Source: Paraburkholderia megapolitana (GTDB lineage Bacteria > Pseudomonadota > Gammaproteobacteria > Burkholderiales > Burkholderiaceae). Taken from it: DNA of 64,000 nucleotides. Positions 8,101 through 16,035 of the stretch are shown one piece after another. Below the pieces are notes generated by a model. That model had not been told where the DNA came from. It did not search any database and was given only the letters and a program-made list of their open reading frames with translations. Every line of letters starts with the position of its first letter. The first letter of the stretch is position 1. The stretch spans positions 2,023,001-2,087,000 of the forward strand of contig NZ_CP041745.1 in the NCBI RefSeq assembly GCF_007556815.1, given 5' to 3'. Made by a program: the position numbers and the translations under genes.

Positions 8101-8554
8101 GCTCGTACGCGTGAACCGGCTCGGTGTGCCGGTGCGCAACTATCGTTTGCCGCTGCAGATTGTTGTCGGTGCGACCGCGTTCCTGTGGCTCAATACGATG
8201 CTGCTGCGCACGCTGCATCACTGGACCGGCATCCCGTACGAGTTCGACGCGATGGCGCAGTCGACGCTCGTGCAGGCTTCGGTATCGGTATTCTGGACGG
8301 TGTGCGCGCTCGCGACGATGATCTGGGCCACGCGCAGCGCGACGCGTACGCTGTGGTTCGTCGGTGCGGGATTGCTGGCGCTGACTGTGGTCAAGCTGTT
8401 TCTGTTCGACCTGTCGCACGTCACGGGCATTGCGCGCATCGTGTCGTTCATCGGCATCGGTGTGATGCTGTTGCTGATCGGCTATTTTTCGCCGCTGCCG
8501 CCTAAACGCGCGGTGCGGGCGGAGAGCGGAGAAATCGGAGAAGGCAGTCAATGA
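5177..8554 (+). CDS. DUF2339 multi-spanning membrane protein
   Basis: The product is 1125 residues. It begins with two hydrophobic segments (residues 1-45), then a short coiled coil (about 75-97, LEARVERLEWEVSTLKREL), a proline/alanine-rich linker to about residue 200, and then a very long series of membrane helices to the end. DUF2339 proteins are inner-membrane proteins of unknown function, sometimes compared with cell-surface polymer or transporter proteins. The ATG at 5177 has a GGGGAGAGGGA purine tract before it and starts at the first membrane helix; the ATG at 5111 would add a 22-residue hydrophilic tail and has no such site. The gene overlaps the DUF3999 gene by four bases (ATGA), indicating coupling. 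Confidence 0.88.
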   Translation: MIWVLGVIGFLIGVAVGFVNDWWIFGCGIAGAIVGAASGALLSSRKPRTSQATGQAPEPAIAPPATDDWTRPAPLEARVERLEWEVSTLKRELAQLRGQPDAAAATDVAPVSQAPDTQPLAATRTGAAPPPERETALPAQPAAVSLPTASTLVAPRPALPSAETDEPAVAKPVTAPAEPSKSPQPPQPPQPPVPREPDFVERLFKAGRDWLVGGNTVVRVGMIVLFFGLAFLLKYAADNNMLPIEFRLAGVALAATALLAVGWRVGDRRGAYGLVLQGGGVGVLYLTVFAATKLYHLLPAGAAFPLMVAICGLSAFLAVRQDARALAFMGSAGGFLAPILLASGGGSHVLLFGYYALLNAGIFAIAWFKAWRPLNLLGFVFTFSIGTAWGVTAYHPGLFASTEPFLILFFLMYVGIALLYAVHRELALKHYVDGTLVFGTPVVVMGLQAALLKDVEFGLAWSAVGFAAFYLVVAAWLMRRRDRLELLFEAMLALAVIFATLAIPLAFSGPTTSAAWAIEGAAIVWLGVRQRRLAPFGFGIAMQIAAAGAFVTGLAIDTPAHGLPVLNSAYLATLLIALGGLFTGWWLHGRDEARAWHDWMPQIGLAAAAWGLAWWIGGGANEIVAYMPQQVALGSYVRLTTEAFVLFAVLTAWLAHAACARLKWSLAEWPALALAPVLSLLVFSVFTLNQAPFAAFGWVVWLAAVVGAYWLLWREQRTIGEKILAPLHTLMFWNCCVLLALEGYWRLSSYVPEGAWSWSAWAYGFGVLLLLVSGVGPRVRWPVARFAFAYQVWGAAPLAALLWVWSIASVTSDGNAAPLFWLPILNPLDVAQLLAFMAVGVWLRRLAALGVRWHPRAFDYAVLATLFLWFNAVLLRTLHHRFGAAYDVDAVFESFGYQQVFVVGWSAFAFAGLWLARRDSIVRLCAIASTPLVAVMWLWTFYANLTQDGGSWGRLPLLNPLDLVQVVIYALAALWLVRVNRLGVPVRNYRLPLQIVVGATAFLWLNTMLLRTLHHWTGIPYEFDAMAQSTLVQASVSVFWTVCALATMIWATRSATRTLWFVGAGLLALTVVKLFLFDLSHVTGIARIVSFIGIGVMLLLIGYFSPLPPKRAVRAESGEIGEGSQ

Positions 8555-9891
8555 AGCGTTTTGTTGCCACGTTGATGCTGGGTGCGCTGTCCTCATGGGC
8601 GGCTGCGGACACGGACCATTTCGCCCAGCGGTTCGCGCTCGACCTCGACGGTAACGCCGCGTACTACACGCTGACGTTGCCCGATACCGTCTACGCGGCA
8701 AGCCAGCGTACCGATCTCGGCGACGTGCGGGTGTTCAACGGTGCAGGGGAGCCGGTGCCGTATTCGCTCGATGGGCGTCGTGCGGCCGCGCCCGCGCCGA
8801 CGCTGCGTGCAGTGAAATGGTTCGCGCTGCCGACGCCCGATGCGGCAGCACCGTCGGCTGCGCTCGGCGTGACGATCGCGTCGGACGGCTCGCTACGCGC
8901 CGCGCCTGCGGCGAAAGCGGCCGGTACAGCGGCGGGCACGCAGGCCGATCTGATCGATCTCGGCCGGCTCGACGGCAGTGCCGATGCGTTGCAGGTTCAT
9001 CTGGGTAACGACAGTTATCAGGGGCGCGTGAGTGTCGACGCCAGCGCCAATTTGCGCGACTGGCAGGCGTTGCCCGATGCGCAGTTGCTCAAGGTCGGCC
9101 GTGACGGCGACACGCTGACCCAGGAGCGGATCGCGCTCGATGGTTTGCGGGTGCGCTATGTTCGTCTGCACTGGCTCGATCGCGCGCCGCAGATTGCGTC
9201 GATCGACGTCGAAGTGCAACCGGGCGACACGGCGGCAACGGCGAACGCAAGCGCGCCGCGGCAATGGCGCGAAGGGGTCGCGGCGACGCCTGGGGCCGCC
9301 GCGGGCGACTATCTTTTCGACACCGGCGGTGCGTACCCGGTAGACCGTTTGCGTTTGAATCTACCGCAACCGAACACGGTTGCCCGCGTCTCGATCTACT
9401 CGCGACCCGATGCGCAGACGCCGTGGCGGGAGCTCACGCAGGCGACGCTGTATCGCTTGCACGGCGCGACCGGCGAACAGGTGAATCCGCCGCTCGAGGT
9501 AGAACCGGATTCGGACCGCCAATGGCGTGTATCGGTCGATATGCGTAACGGCGGCCTAGGCGCCGGTGCGTTGACCGTCGCCGTGGGCTGGCGACCCGCG
9601 GTGCTGACGTTCGTCGCACGCGGTGAAGCGCCGTTCACACTGGGTGTGGGTAATGGCGCGCTGACTTCGGTGGCGGCGAAACGCGAAGACATCGTGATCG
9701 ACGAGTCGTCCAGCACGGCATCCGCGCGGGTCGGCGCCGCGCTGCCGGCGTTGCCGCAGGACGCACCCGCGCCGCCTGCGGCAGACCGCGACGCAAAGCG
9801 TCGTTACGTGCTGTGGGCGGCGCTGATCCTGGCAGTCGGGTCGCTCGGCGCGATGGCCTGGCGGCTGGCTCGCGGAGCGAGCCGCGGATGA
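8551..9891 (+). CDS. DUF3999 family exported/membrane-anchored protein
   Basis: The 446-residue protein has an N-terminal signal peptide (MKRFVATLMLGALSSWAAA) and a single C-terminal membrane helix near 415-440 followed by a basic tail. The body is beta-rich, as expected for DUF3999. It overlaps the DUF2339 gene by ATGA at 8551-8554. DUF3999 genes are typically found directly after DUF2339 genes, which suggests that the two proteins work together at the cell envelope; the function is unknown. It converges with the marR gene, with 71 bases between them that contain a hairpin. Confidence 0.87.
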   Translation: MKRFVATLMLGALSSWAAADTDHFAQRFALDLDGNAAYYTLTLPDTVYAASQRTDLGDVRVFNGAGEPVPYSLDGRRAAAPAPTLRAVKWFALPTPDAAAPSAALGVTIASDGSLRAAPAAKAAGTAAGTQADLIDLGRLDGSADALQVHLGNDSYQGRVSVDASANLRDWQALPDAQLLKVGRDGDTLTQERIALDGLRVRYVRLHWLDRAPQIASIDVEVQPGDTAATANASAPRQWREGVAATPGAAAGDYLFDTGGAYPVDRLRLNLPQPNTVARVSIYSRPDAQTPWRELTQATLYRLHGATGEQVNPPLEVEPDSDRQWRVSVDMRNGGLGAGALTVAVGWRPAVLTFVARGEAPFTLGVGNGALTSVAAKREDIVIDESSSTASARVGAALPALPQDAPAPPAADRDAKRRYVLWAALILAVGSLGAMAWRLARGASRG

Positions 9892-9935
9892 CAGGCGAGC
9901 GCTAACAAGCGAAGGATGAGATGAAAACGAAGCGA

Positions 9936-9954
9936 GCGCCGGATAACCCGGCGC
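9936..9954 (-). terminator. Hairpin in the convergent gap, probably ending marR
   Basis: GCGCCGG (9936-9942) and CCGGCGC (9948-9954) form a perfect stem with a five-base loop. On the minus strand it is followed by TCGCTTCGTTTTC, a moderate U tract; on the plus strand there is none. Confidence 0.45.
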
Positions 9955-9962
9955 AGCAGCCG

Positions 9963-10436
9963 TTATGCGCGCGCCTCGACTTCACCCGCCATGCGGGCGA
10001 GCGCGTTTTCGATCGCCTTGTCCAGCGCGTGACCGAGCAGCGCCTTTTCCTTGTCGTCGAGGCAGTCGAAGAAATCCTCGTTCCACTTGCGCGCGATCGG
10101 CATCACCTTGCGATACAGCGCGCGGCCTTCGGTCGTGAGCGACACCAGCACGACGCGGCCGTCGTCGTCGCTCGCTTCGCGTTGCACGAGCCCCTGTTTG
10201 ATCAGCGCTTCGGCTGCGCGGCTCGCCTGGCTCTTGTCGAGATTGGCGTGACGCGCGAGATCCATGATCGAGAACGGCCCAAACGATCCCACCGAGGCAA
10301 TCACGCGCGCTTCCGGCACCGTGATGCCGAGCTTCGCCTGATACCGTTCGCCGATGCCGCGCTCGGAGAGCTTGTTCAGTACGTGCAGGCGATATGTCAG
10401 AAACTGGTCGAGTCCGGCTTTGTCGGCTGCCTTCAT
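9963..10436 (-). CDS. MarR family transcriptional regulator
   Basis: The 157-residue protein shows the MarR winged-helix layout. An N-terminal dimerisation helix is followed by the helix-turn-helix segment LARHANLDKSQASRAAEALIK, the wing QREASDDDGRVVLVSLTTEGRAL, and C-terminal helices. MarR proteins are dimeric repressors or activators that respond to small ligands. The ATG at 10436 follows GGGAAG and gives the standard family start; the longer frame to 10487 adds a 17-residue unstructured extension. It lies 63 bases after the glycerate kinase stop on the same strand and is probably cotranscribed with it. The ligand and targets cannot be seen. Confidence 0.88.
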   Translation of the reverse strand: MKAADKAGLDQFLTYRLHVLNKLSERGIGERYQAKLGITVPEARVIASVGSFGPFSIMDLARHANLDKSQASRAAEALIKQGLVQREASDDDGRVVLVSLTTEGRALYRKVMPIARKWNEDFFDCLDDKEKALLGHALDKAIENALARMAGEVEARA

Positions 10437-10499
10437 GGTCTTCCCTGTAGTAGGTGGATGCGGCTGGCGGTGTGATTGTTGCCGCATCCGCCGACCGGG

Positions 10500-11645
10500 T
10501 CAACGCGTGCCGTACTTCAGGCGGGTCAGTTGCTCGGCTTCGTTGGCGAGCAGCGTCGCCGCATCGCGGATCGCGACCTCGAGCGTGATCGGACCCGGCG
10601 CCGGCGAGAAACACCCGCTGAAATGCTCGGCGAGTCGCGGCAGTGCGGCCGGATCGACGGCGCCGGAGAGCAGGGTGGCCGGCACCTGTGCCGCCTGTGC
10701 ATGGCGACAGGCAATGAACGGCGCCTTGCCGTGCAGCGTCTGCACGTCCGAGCGGCCCTCGCCAGTGATCAGCCAGTGCGCGCCGTCGAGTGCGGCATCG
10801 AGACCGATCTGCCGCGCGACGACTTCCGCGCCCGGTTCGAACTGCGCGCCCAGCATGCGCAGCGCGAAGCCGAGGCCGCCGGCCGCGCCCGCGCCGGGTT
10901 CGTCGCGGGCGGTGCGGTTCAGCGCCGGCTCGAGCAGATCGGCGAAGTGCGCGAGCGCGGCATCGATGGGTGCGATCTGTTCCGGTTGCACGCCTTTTTG
11001 CGGACCGAACACGGCGGTGGCGCCATGTTCGCCGGTGAGCGGATTGTCGACGTCGGACATGCCGATGAAGGTCGCCTCGGCCACCCGCGTGTCGAGTTGC
11101 GACGCATCGACACGAGCGAGCCGCGCGAGCTGGGCCGGTGTCGGCTCGAGTGCTTCGCCTTGCGCGTCATACAGCTTCAGACCGAGCCCGACGAGCAGGC
11201 CGGCGCCGCCGTCGTTGGTACTGCTGCCGCCTAGCGCGACGAAGAAACGCCGTACGCCTGCATCGAGCAGCGCGACGATCGCTTCGCCCATGCCGCGTGT
11301 GCTGCGTGCTTCGACAGGCACGCCCATGCCGACTGGATCGGTGATGCCGACCACTTCCGCCGTTTCGACGATCGCGCCGCCGTCGGCCAGCACGCCGACC
11401 GTGGCGTCGCGCAACGCACCTGCCGCACCGCGCACCGACACGATGCGCCGTTCGCCGCCTTGCGTGAGCATGGCATCGAGCGTGCCTTCGCCGCCGTCGG
11501 CCATCGGGCAGATTCGTACGACCGCGTCGGGACGGGCCCGGCCGATACCGGTGGCGATCGCCTGGGCGACCTGCTCGGCGCTCAGCGAACCTTTGAACGA
11601 ATCGGGGGCAATGACGACGACGGGCGTGGACTGCGGACTGGGCAT
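10500..11645 (-). CDS. glxK: Glycerate kinase (GlxK/GarK type)
   Basis: This 381-residue protein matches the class of bacterial glycerate kinases that phosphorylate D-glycerate in glyoxylate/glycerate catabolism, with 2-phosphoglycerate the usual product. Characteristic segments are VVIAPDSFKGSLSAEQVAQAI at the start, CPMADGGEGTLDAM near residue 50, LGGSSTNDGGAGLL near 145 and GEGRSDVQTLHGKAP near 295. The length fits the family, and the ATG at 11645 is the natural start. The marR gene follows on the same strand, which suggests an operon; the regulator may control sugar-acid use, but this is inference. Confidence 0.92.
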   Translation of the reverse strand: MPSPQSTPVVVIAPDSFKGSLSAEQVAQAIATGIGRARPDAVVRICPMADGGEGTLDAMLTQGGERRIVSVRGAAGALRDATVGVLADGGAIVETAEVVGITDPVGMGVPVEARSTRGMGEAIVALLDAGVRRFFVALGGSSTNDGGAGLLVGLGLKLYDAQGEALEPTPAQLARLARVDASQLDTRVAEATFIGMSDVDNPLTGEHGATAVFGPQKGVQPEQIAPIDAALAHFADLLEPALNRTARDEPGAGAAGGLGFALRMLGAQFEPGAEVVARQIGLDAALDGAHWLITGEGRSDVQTLHGKAPFIACRHAQAAQVPATLLSGAVDPAALPRLAEHFSGCFSPAPGPITLEVAIRDAATLLANEAEQLTRLKYGTR

Positions 11646-12141
11646 GGTGTCTCGAGTGTCTCTGGAGGGTTGGAATCGTGCTGCGGCACGCGGTGGTCCG
11701 ACTCGCGCGCCGCGCCCGCTAGCTTATCAGCATGACGCGCGCCGCTGAATATGTGGGACGGCATGACCGGCATGGGGCGGTGGTTGCGTGGTCGCCAGGC
11801 GGTCCATGAGCCGCCAAAGCAGGAAAAGTCCGTTGGAACGGCCCGAAAATGCGCTGTAAAGCAGACAAAAAGCCCGCCAAACATCGATTCCCGGTTAGGC
11901 GCGCGAATAGTTTGCTAAAATATTCGGCTCTTTTGACCCAAACCGTGCTGCAGGCGGCCTGAGAGCCCGCGGCGACAGGCGCGCGATCGTTCCCGGATAT
12001 CCGGCGACGCCGCGGCTCATTGCTCCTGGGGGGCACCCAGGTGGCGTTCAGACAGGACGCACACCAGGCCCGGACGAACCTCGACAGACGGCACGGCAAA
12101 GATAACTGATTCGCTCGAATAATTTTAGGACGATTGAAGCC
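11646..12141 (+). other. Divergent intergenic region between glycerate kinase and tig, 496 bp
   Basis: No gene is supported here. The right half is the long leader of tig; it contains the extended -10 at 11913-11921 and a hairpin CCTGGG (12025-12030)/CCCAGG (12036-12041) with a five-base loop and no U tract, whose role is unclear. The left part should hold the promoter of the glycerate kinase gene, but I could not place its boxes. Confidence 0.4.
11913..11921 (+). promoter_or_regulatory. Extended -10 element, probable tig promoter
   Basis: TGCTAAAAT matches an extended -10 (TGnTAnAAT-like) about 220 bases before tig. No good -35 lies 17 bases upstream, which is acceptable for an extended -10 promoter. 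The call is tentative. Confidence 0.35.
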
Positions 12142-13488
12142 ATGGCTAACGTTGTTGAAAACCTCGGCAAGCTCGAACGCCGTGTGACGATTTCCCTGCC
12201 GAAGGACACCGTGCAGAAGGAAGTGGATTCCCGTATCCGTCAGCTTGCAAAGAACGTGCGGATGCCGGGCTTCCGGCCGGGCAAGGTGCCGCTCAAGATG
12301 GTCACCCAGCAGTACTCGGGTCAGGTGGAAGCCGAGGTTCTGAGCGACAAGGTCGGCAAGGAGTTCTTCGACATCAGCCGCGCAGAAAACCTGCGCGTGG
12401 CCGGCCAACCGAGCTTTGCCCCGAAGGTCGACGCACCGGAAAGCGACTACGCTTTCGACGCCACGTTCGAGGTGTATCCGGAAGTGAAGCTGGGCGACGT
12501 CGCCACCGCTGAAATCGAACGCACGAAGACCACGATCAGCGAAGCCGAAATCGACCGTACGCTCGACATCCTCCGCAAGCAGCGCGTGCATTTCCACGCG
12601 CGCGGCGAAGCCGGCGAGCATGGCGACGGCGGTGCTGACACCGCGGCGAAAGACGGCGACCGCGTCACGGTGGACTTCGTCGGCAAGATCGACGGTGAAG
12701 TGTTCCAGGGCGGCAGCGCTGAAGATTTCGCCTTCGTGCTCGGCGAAGGCCGCATGCTGCCGGAATTCGAAAAGGCCGCGGTTGGCCAGAAGGTCGGCGA
12801 AGCACGCGAATTCGACCTGACGTTCCCCGCCGATTACCACGGCAAGGATGTCGCCGGTAAGACCGCGCAGTTCACGATCACGATGAAGAAGATCGAGTGG
12901 CCGCATCTGCCGGAAATCGATGCGGAATTCGCGAAGTCGCTGGGCATTGCAGACGGCGATCTGACGAAGATGCGCGCCGAAATCAAGGACAACCTCGAGC
13001 GCGAAGCGAAGCGCCGCATGCAGTCCATCGTGAAGAACCAGGTGATGGATGCACTGCTGAAAATCTCCGAGCTCGACGTGCCGAACGCGCTGATCGAACA
13101 GGACCAGCAGCGTCTCGTCGAAATGGCGCGCCAGGACCTCGCGCAACGTGGCGTGCCGAACGCCGAAACCGCACCGATTCCCGCTGAAATGTTCAAGGAA
13201 CAGGCTGAGCGTCGCGTCAAGCTCGGCCTCGTGCTGGCCGAACTCGTGAAGGCGAACGAACTGCAGGCGAAGCCGGAACAGATCCGCGCCGAAGTCGACG
13301 AATTCGCGAAAAGCTACGAGGACCCGAAGGAAGTCGTCCGCTGGTATTATTCCAACCAGCAGCGCCTCGCCGAGATGGAAGCGTACGTCGTGGAAGCCAA
13401 CGTCGTCGATTTCGTGCTCGAGAAGGCCAAGGTGACGGACAAGGAAGTGAGCTTCGAAGAACTGGCAAGCGCGACCGCGCAAGCGTAA
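12142..13488 (+). CDS. tig: Trigger factor (ribosome-associated chaperone and prolyl isomerase)
   Basis: The 448-residue protein has the three trigger factor domains. The N-terminal ribosome-binding domain carries the signature GFRPGKVP at 43-50. The FKBP-like prolyl isomerase domain lies at roughly 170-250 ([19 protein letters not shown], then [13 protein letters not shown]). A helical C-terminal chaperone domain runs to about 430. It binds nascent chains at the ribosome exit tunnel. A GAC/Gly-rich insert ([15 protein letters not shown]) sits just before the FKBP domain. The gene is the first of the conserved tig-clpP-clpX-lon block and ends in a very strong terminator at 13501, so clpP probably has its own promoter. 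Confidence 0.97.
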   Translation: MANVVENLGKLERRVTISLPKDTVQKEVDSRIRQLAKNVRMPGFRPGKVPLKMVTQQYSGQVEAEVLSDKVGKEFFDISRAENLRVAGQPSFAPKVDAPESDYAFDATFEVYPEVKLGDVATAEIERTKTTISEAEIDRTLDILRKQRVHFHARGEAGEHGDGGADTAAKDGDRVTVDFVGKIDGEVFQGGSAEDFAFVLGEGRMLPEFEKAAVGQKVGEAREFDLTFPADYHGKDVAGKTAQFTITMKKIEWPHLPEIDAEFAKSLGIADGDLTKMRAEIKDNLEREAKRRMQSIVKNQVMDALLKISELDVPNALIEQDQQRLVEMARQDLAQRGVPNAETAPIPAEMFKEQAERRVKLGLVLAELVKANELQAKPEQIRAEVDEFAKSYEDPKEVVRWYYSNQQRLAEMEAYVVEANVVDFVLEKAKVTDKEVSFEELASATAQA

Positions 13489-13500
13489 GCATCGCTGAAA

Positions 13501-13544
13501 CGGCGTGCCGGCTGTCGGAGCAGACAGCCGGCACGCCGTTTTTT
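13501..13544 (+). terminator. Rho-independent terminator after tig
   Basis: A perfect 16-bp stem (13501-13516 with 13523-13538, loop GGAGCA) is followed by six T residues, and the three A residues before the stem can pair with them. Confidence 0.95.
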
Positions 13545-13730
13545 CAGGTTGCGTGTGCTGGGGCCGTCATGCCCGCTGCAGTGTTGTGCGGCGTTTGCGA
13601 AGCTGGTGCGCAGCGTGTGTCGGAGTCGTGCGGTCGTGCGGTTTCGTGTACTTGAATACAGCGTTACAGGACCCACCTCGCACTCACCTGTCCAGTCCCG
13701 AACAGATATTCCCAGACAAGGATCCATTGC

Positions 13731-14384
13731 ATGACTTTTCGCGCCCAAATGCTGGACACGTTGACTTCCCAGTCGTCGCGGGATCTCGAAGCACAGGCGC
13801 TCGGTCTCGTGCCGATCGTCGTGGAGACGAGCGGTCGCGGCGAGCGTTCGTATGACATCTACTCGCGGCTGCTCAAAGAGCGTCTCGTGTTCCTCGTCGG
13901 TGAAGTGAACGACCAGACGGCGAATCTCGTCGTCGCACAGTTGCTGTTTCTCGAAAGCGAGAATCCCGACAAGGACATCAATTTCTACATCAACAGCCCG
14001 GGTGGTTCCGTTTCGGCGGGCATGGCGATCTACGATACGATGCAGTTCATCAAGCCTGACGTATCGACGCTGTGCATGGGGCTCGCGGCCAGCATGGGCG
14101 CATTCCTGCTGGCAGCCGGCGCGAAGGGCAAGCGGTTCGCGTTGCCCAATTCGCGCGTGATGATCCACCAGCCGCTTGGCGGCGCACGCGGTCAGGCGTC
14201 GGACATCGAAATTCAGGCGCGCGAAATCCTGTACCTGAAAGAGCGCCTGAACGGTCTGCTCGCCCATCACACCGGCCAGCCGGTCGAACGGATTGCGCGC
14301 GACACCGACCGCGACAATTTCATGTCCGGCGAGGATGCGCAGGCGTATGGCCTCGTCGATCAGGTGCTGCACAAGCGCCCCTGA
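13731..14384 (+). CDS. clpP: ATP-dependent Clp protease proteolytic subunit
   Basis: The 217-residue serine protease forms the two-ring barrel that works with ClpX or ClpA. The catalytic triad is visible as Ser121 (GLAASMGAF), His146 (MIHQPLGG) and Asp195 (DTDRDNFMS). A short N-terminal propeptide region precedes the first core segment [23 protein letters not shown]. The ATG at 13731 gives the standard family start. It is followed by clpX after 200 bases; that gap has a short GCCCC/GGGGC hairpin without a U tract, so read-through into clpX is possible. Confidence 0.97.
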   Translation: MTFRAQMLDTLTSQSSRDLEAQALGLVPIVVETSGRGERSYDIYSRLLKERLVFLVGEVNDQTANLVVAQLLFLESENPDKDINFYINSPGGSVSAGMAIYDTMQFIKPDVSTLCMGLAASMGAFLLAAGAKGKRFALPNSRVMIHQPLGGARGQASDIEIQAREILYLKERLNGLLAHHTGQPVERIARDTDRDNFMSGEDAQAYGLVDQVLHKRP

Positions 14385-14584
14385 CAGGTTGAACGGATTT
14401 GATCTGGCCCGGGTTGCCCCGTTTTGGGGCGCCTGGCCGGAAAAATCCGCAAAACCAGCGAAGCCCGCCCTGAGCGCCCGCGGCCCACGCCGTTCCTGCC
14501 ATTGCCCTGTCATCCCCGCCCAGACTGCGGGGGTGGGGCAAACGGCGTATCATGTCACACGAGTGTCCGGAGGCTCATACATCT

Positions 14585-15856
14585 ATGGCGGACAAGAAAG
14601 GTTCTAACAGCGAAAAGCTGTTGTATTGCTCGTTCTGCGGCAAGAGTCAGCATGAGGTCAAGAAACTCATTGCCGGCCCGTCGGTGTTCATCTGCGATGA
14701 ATGTATCGACCTGTGCAACGAGATCATCCGCGATGAAGCGGCAGGTGCAGGTGTCGAGGCCGGATTGTCGCGGTCCGATCTGCCGAGCCCGCAGGAAATC
14801 CGTGAAATCCTCGATCAATACGTGATCGGCCAGGAGCGCGCGAAGAAGATTCTCGCGGTCGCGGTGTACAACCACTACAAGCGGCTCAAGCATCTCGAGA
14901 AGAAGGACGAAATCGAGCTGTCGAAGAGCAACATCCTGCTGATCGGCCCGACTGGCTCGGGCAAGACGCTGCTCGCGCAGACGCTCGCACGCCTCCTGAA
15001 CGTACCGTTCGTGATCGCCGATGCGACCACGCTGACGGAAGCGGGCTATGTCGGCGAGGACGTCGAAAACATCATCCAGAAGCTCCTGCAGAACTGCAAC
15101 TACGAAGTCGACAAGGCGCAGCGCGGGATCGTCTATATCGACGAAATCGACAAGATCAGCCGCAAGTCCGACAACCCGTCCATTACCCGCGACGTATCGG
15201 GTGAGGGCGTGCAGCAGGCGCTGCTGAAGCTGGTCGAAGGCACGATGGCGTCGGTGCCGCCGCAGGGCGGGCGCAAGCATCCGAACCAGGACTTCATCCA
15301 GGTCGATACGACGAACATTCTGTTCATTTGCGGCGGTGCGTTCGATGGCCTCGAAAAGGTCATCGTCGACCGGACGGAAAAGACCGGCATTGGCTTCGGC
15401 GCGAGCGTGAAGAGCAAGCAGGATCGCGATGCGGGCGAAGTGCTGCGCGAAGTCGAACCGGAAGATCTGATCAAGTTCGGCCTGATTCCCGAGCTGATCG
15501 GCCGTCTGCCGGTTGTCGCGACCCTCGGCAAGCTCGATGAAGTCGCGCTGATGAAGATCCTCGTGGAGCCGAAGAACGCGCTGGTGAAGCAGTATCACAA
15601 GCTGTTCAACATGGAACGGGTCGAGCTGGAAATTCGTCCGGCCGCGCTGCAAGCCGTAGCGCGCAAGGCGATTCGCCGCAAGACCGGTGCCCGTGGTTTG
15701 CGCTCCATCCTGGAACAGGCGTTGCTCGACGTGATGTACGACCTGCCGGCCATGAAAGGCGTCAGCAAGGTCATCATCGATGACAACGTCATCGACGGCG
15801 ATGGAAAGCCCCTGTTGATCTACGAAGACGCGCCCAAGGTGGCAGGATCGAATTGA
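14585..15856 (+). CDS. clpX: ATP-dependent Clp protease ATP-binding subunit ClpX
   Basis: This 423-residue AAA+ unfoldase delivers substrates to ClpP. The N-terminal zinc-binding domain has CSFCGK and CDECIDLC (residues 15-40). Walker A is GPTGSGKT near 121, Walker B is [10 protein letters not shown] near 184, and the ClpP-contacting IGF-type loop is IGFGASV near 270. The sensor segment [10 protein letters not shown] follows. The ATG at 14585 starts MADKKGS, the usual ClpX N-terminus; the frame extends 11 codons further up to 14552 without support. A terminator follows at 15876. Confidence 0.97.
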   Translation: MADKKGSNSEKLLYCSFCGKSQHEVKKLIAGPSVFICDECIDLCNEIIRDEAAGAGVEAGLSRSDLPSPQEIREILDQYVIGQERAKKILAVAVYNHYKRLKHLEKKDEIELSKSNILLIGPTGSGKTLLAQTLARLLNVPFVIADATTLTEAGYVGEDVENIIQKLLQNCNYEVDKAQRGIVYIDEIDKISRKSDNPSITRDVSGEGVQQALLKLVEGTMASVPPQGGRKHPNQDFIQVDTTNILFICGGAFDGLEKVIVDRTEKTGIGFGASVKSKQDRDAGEVLREVEPEDLIKFGLIPELIGRLPVVATLGKLDEVALMKILVEPKNALVKQYHKLFNMERVELEIRPAALQAVARKAIRRKTGARGLRSILEQALLDVMYDLPAMKGVSKVIIDDNVIDGDGKPLLIYEDAPKVAGSN

Positions 15857-15875
15857 TCGGCTTAAAGAGTTCCGG

Positions 15876-15913
15876 AAAAAAGCCGTTCATACGAGTGATG
15901 AACGGCTTTTTCG
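15876..15913 (+). terminator. Rho-independent terminator after clpX
   Basis: AAGCCGTTCAT and ATGAACGGCTT form a long stem around the loop ACGAGTG (15891-15897), with A residues before it and five T residues after it, so it could act in both directions. Confidence 0.9.
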
Positions 15914-15919
15914 TTTATC

Positions 15920-15948
15920 TTGTGGTCAGGCAGTACTTTTTGTGGTCA
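15920..15948 (+). repeat. Direct repeat TTGTGGTCA x2 upstream of lon
   Basis: TTGTGGTCA occurs at 15920-15928 and again at 15940-15948. The starts are 20 bases apart, about two helical turns, and 88-116 bases before the lon start. It could be a tandem regulator site; no sigma32-type promoter was convincing here. Confidence 0.35.
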
Positions 15949-16035
15949 CTGAACTTTTCCCACCCGCGGAGGCTTGCAATCTTTTCTGCTGGCCTCAACT
16001 ATCGAACGAACTGATTCCATTAATGGGGAAATGAA

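Noticed and set aside
12025..12041. Hairpin in the tig leader as a riboswitch or terminator
   Set aside because: It is short, has no U tract and no recognisable riboswitch core, so it was not called as a separate regulatory feature.
11719..13482. 587-codon ORF on the minus strand opposite tig
   Set aside because: Same kind of antisense shadow, with no ribosome site or family features; tig is certain.
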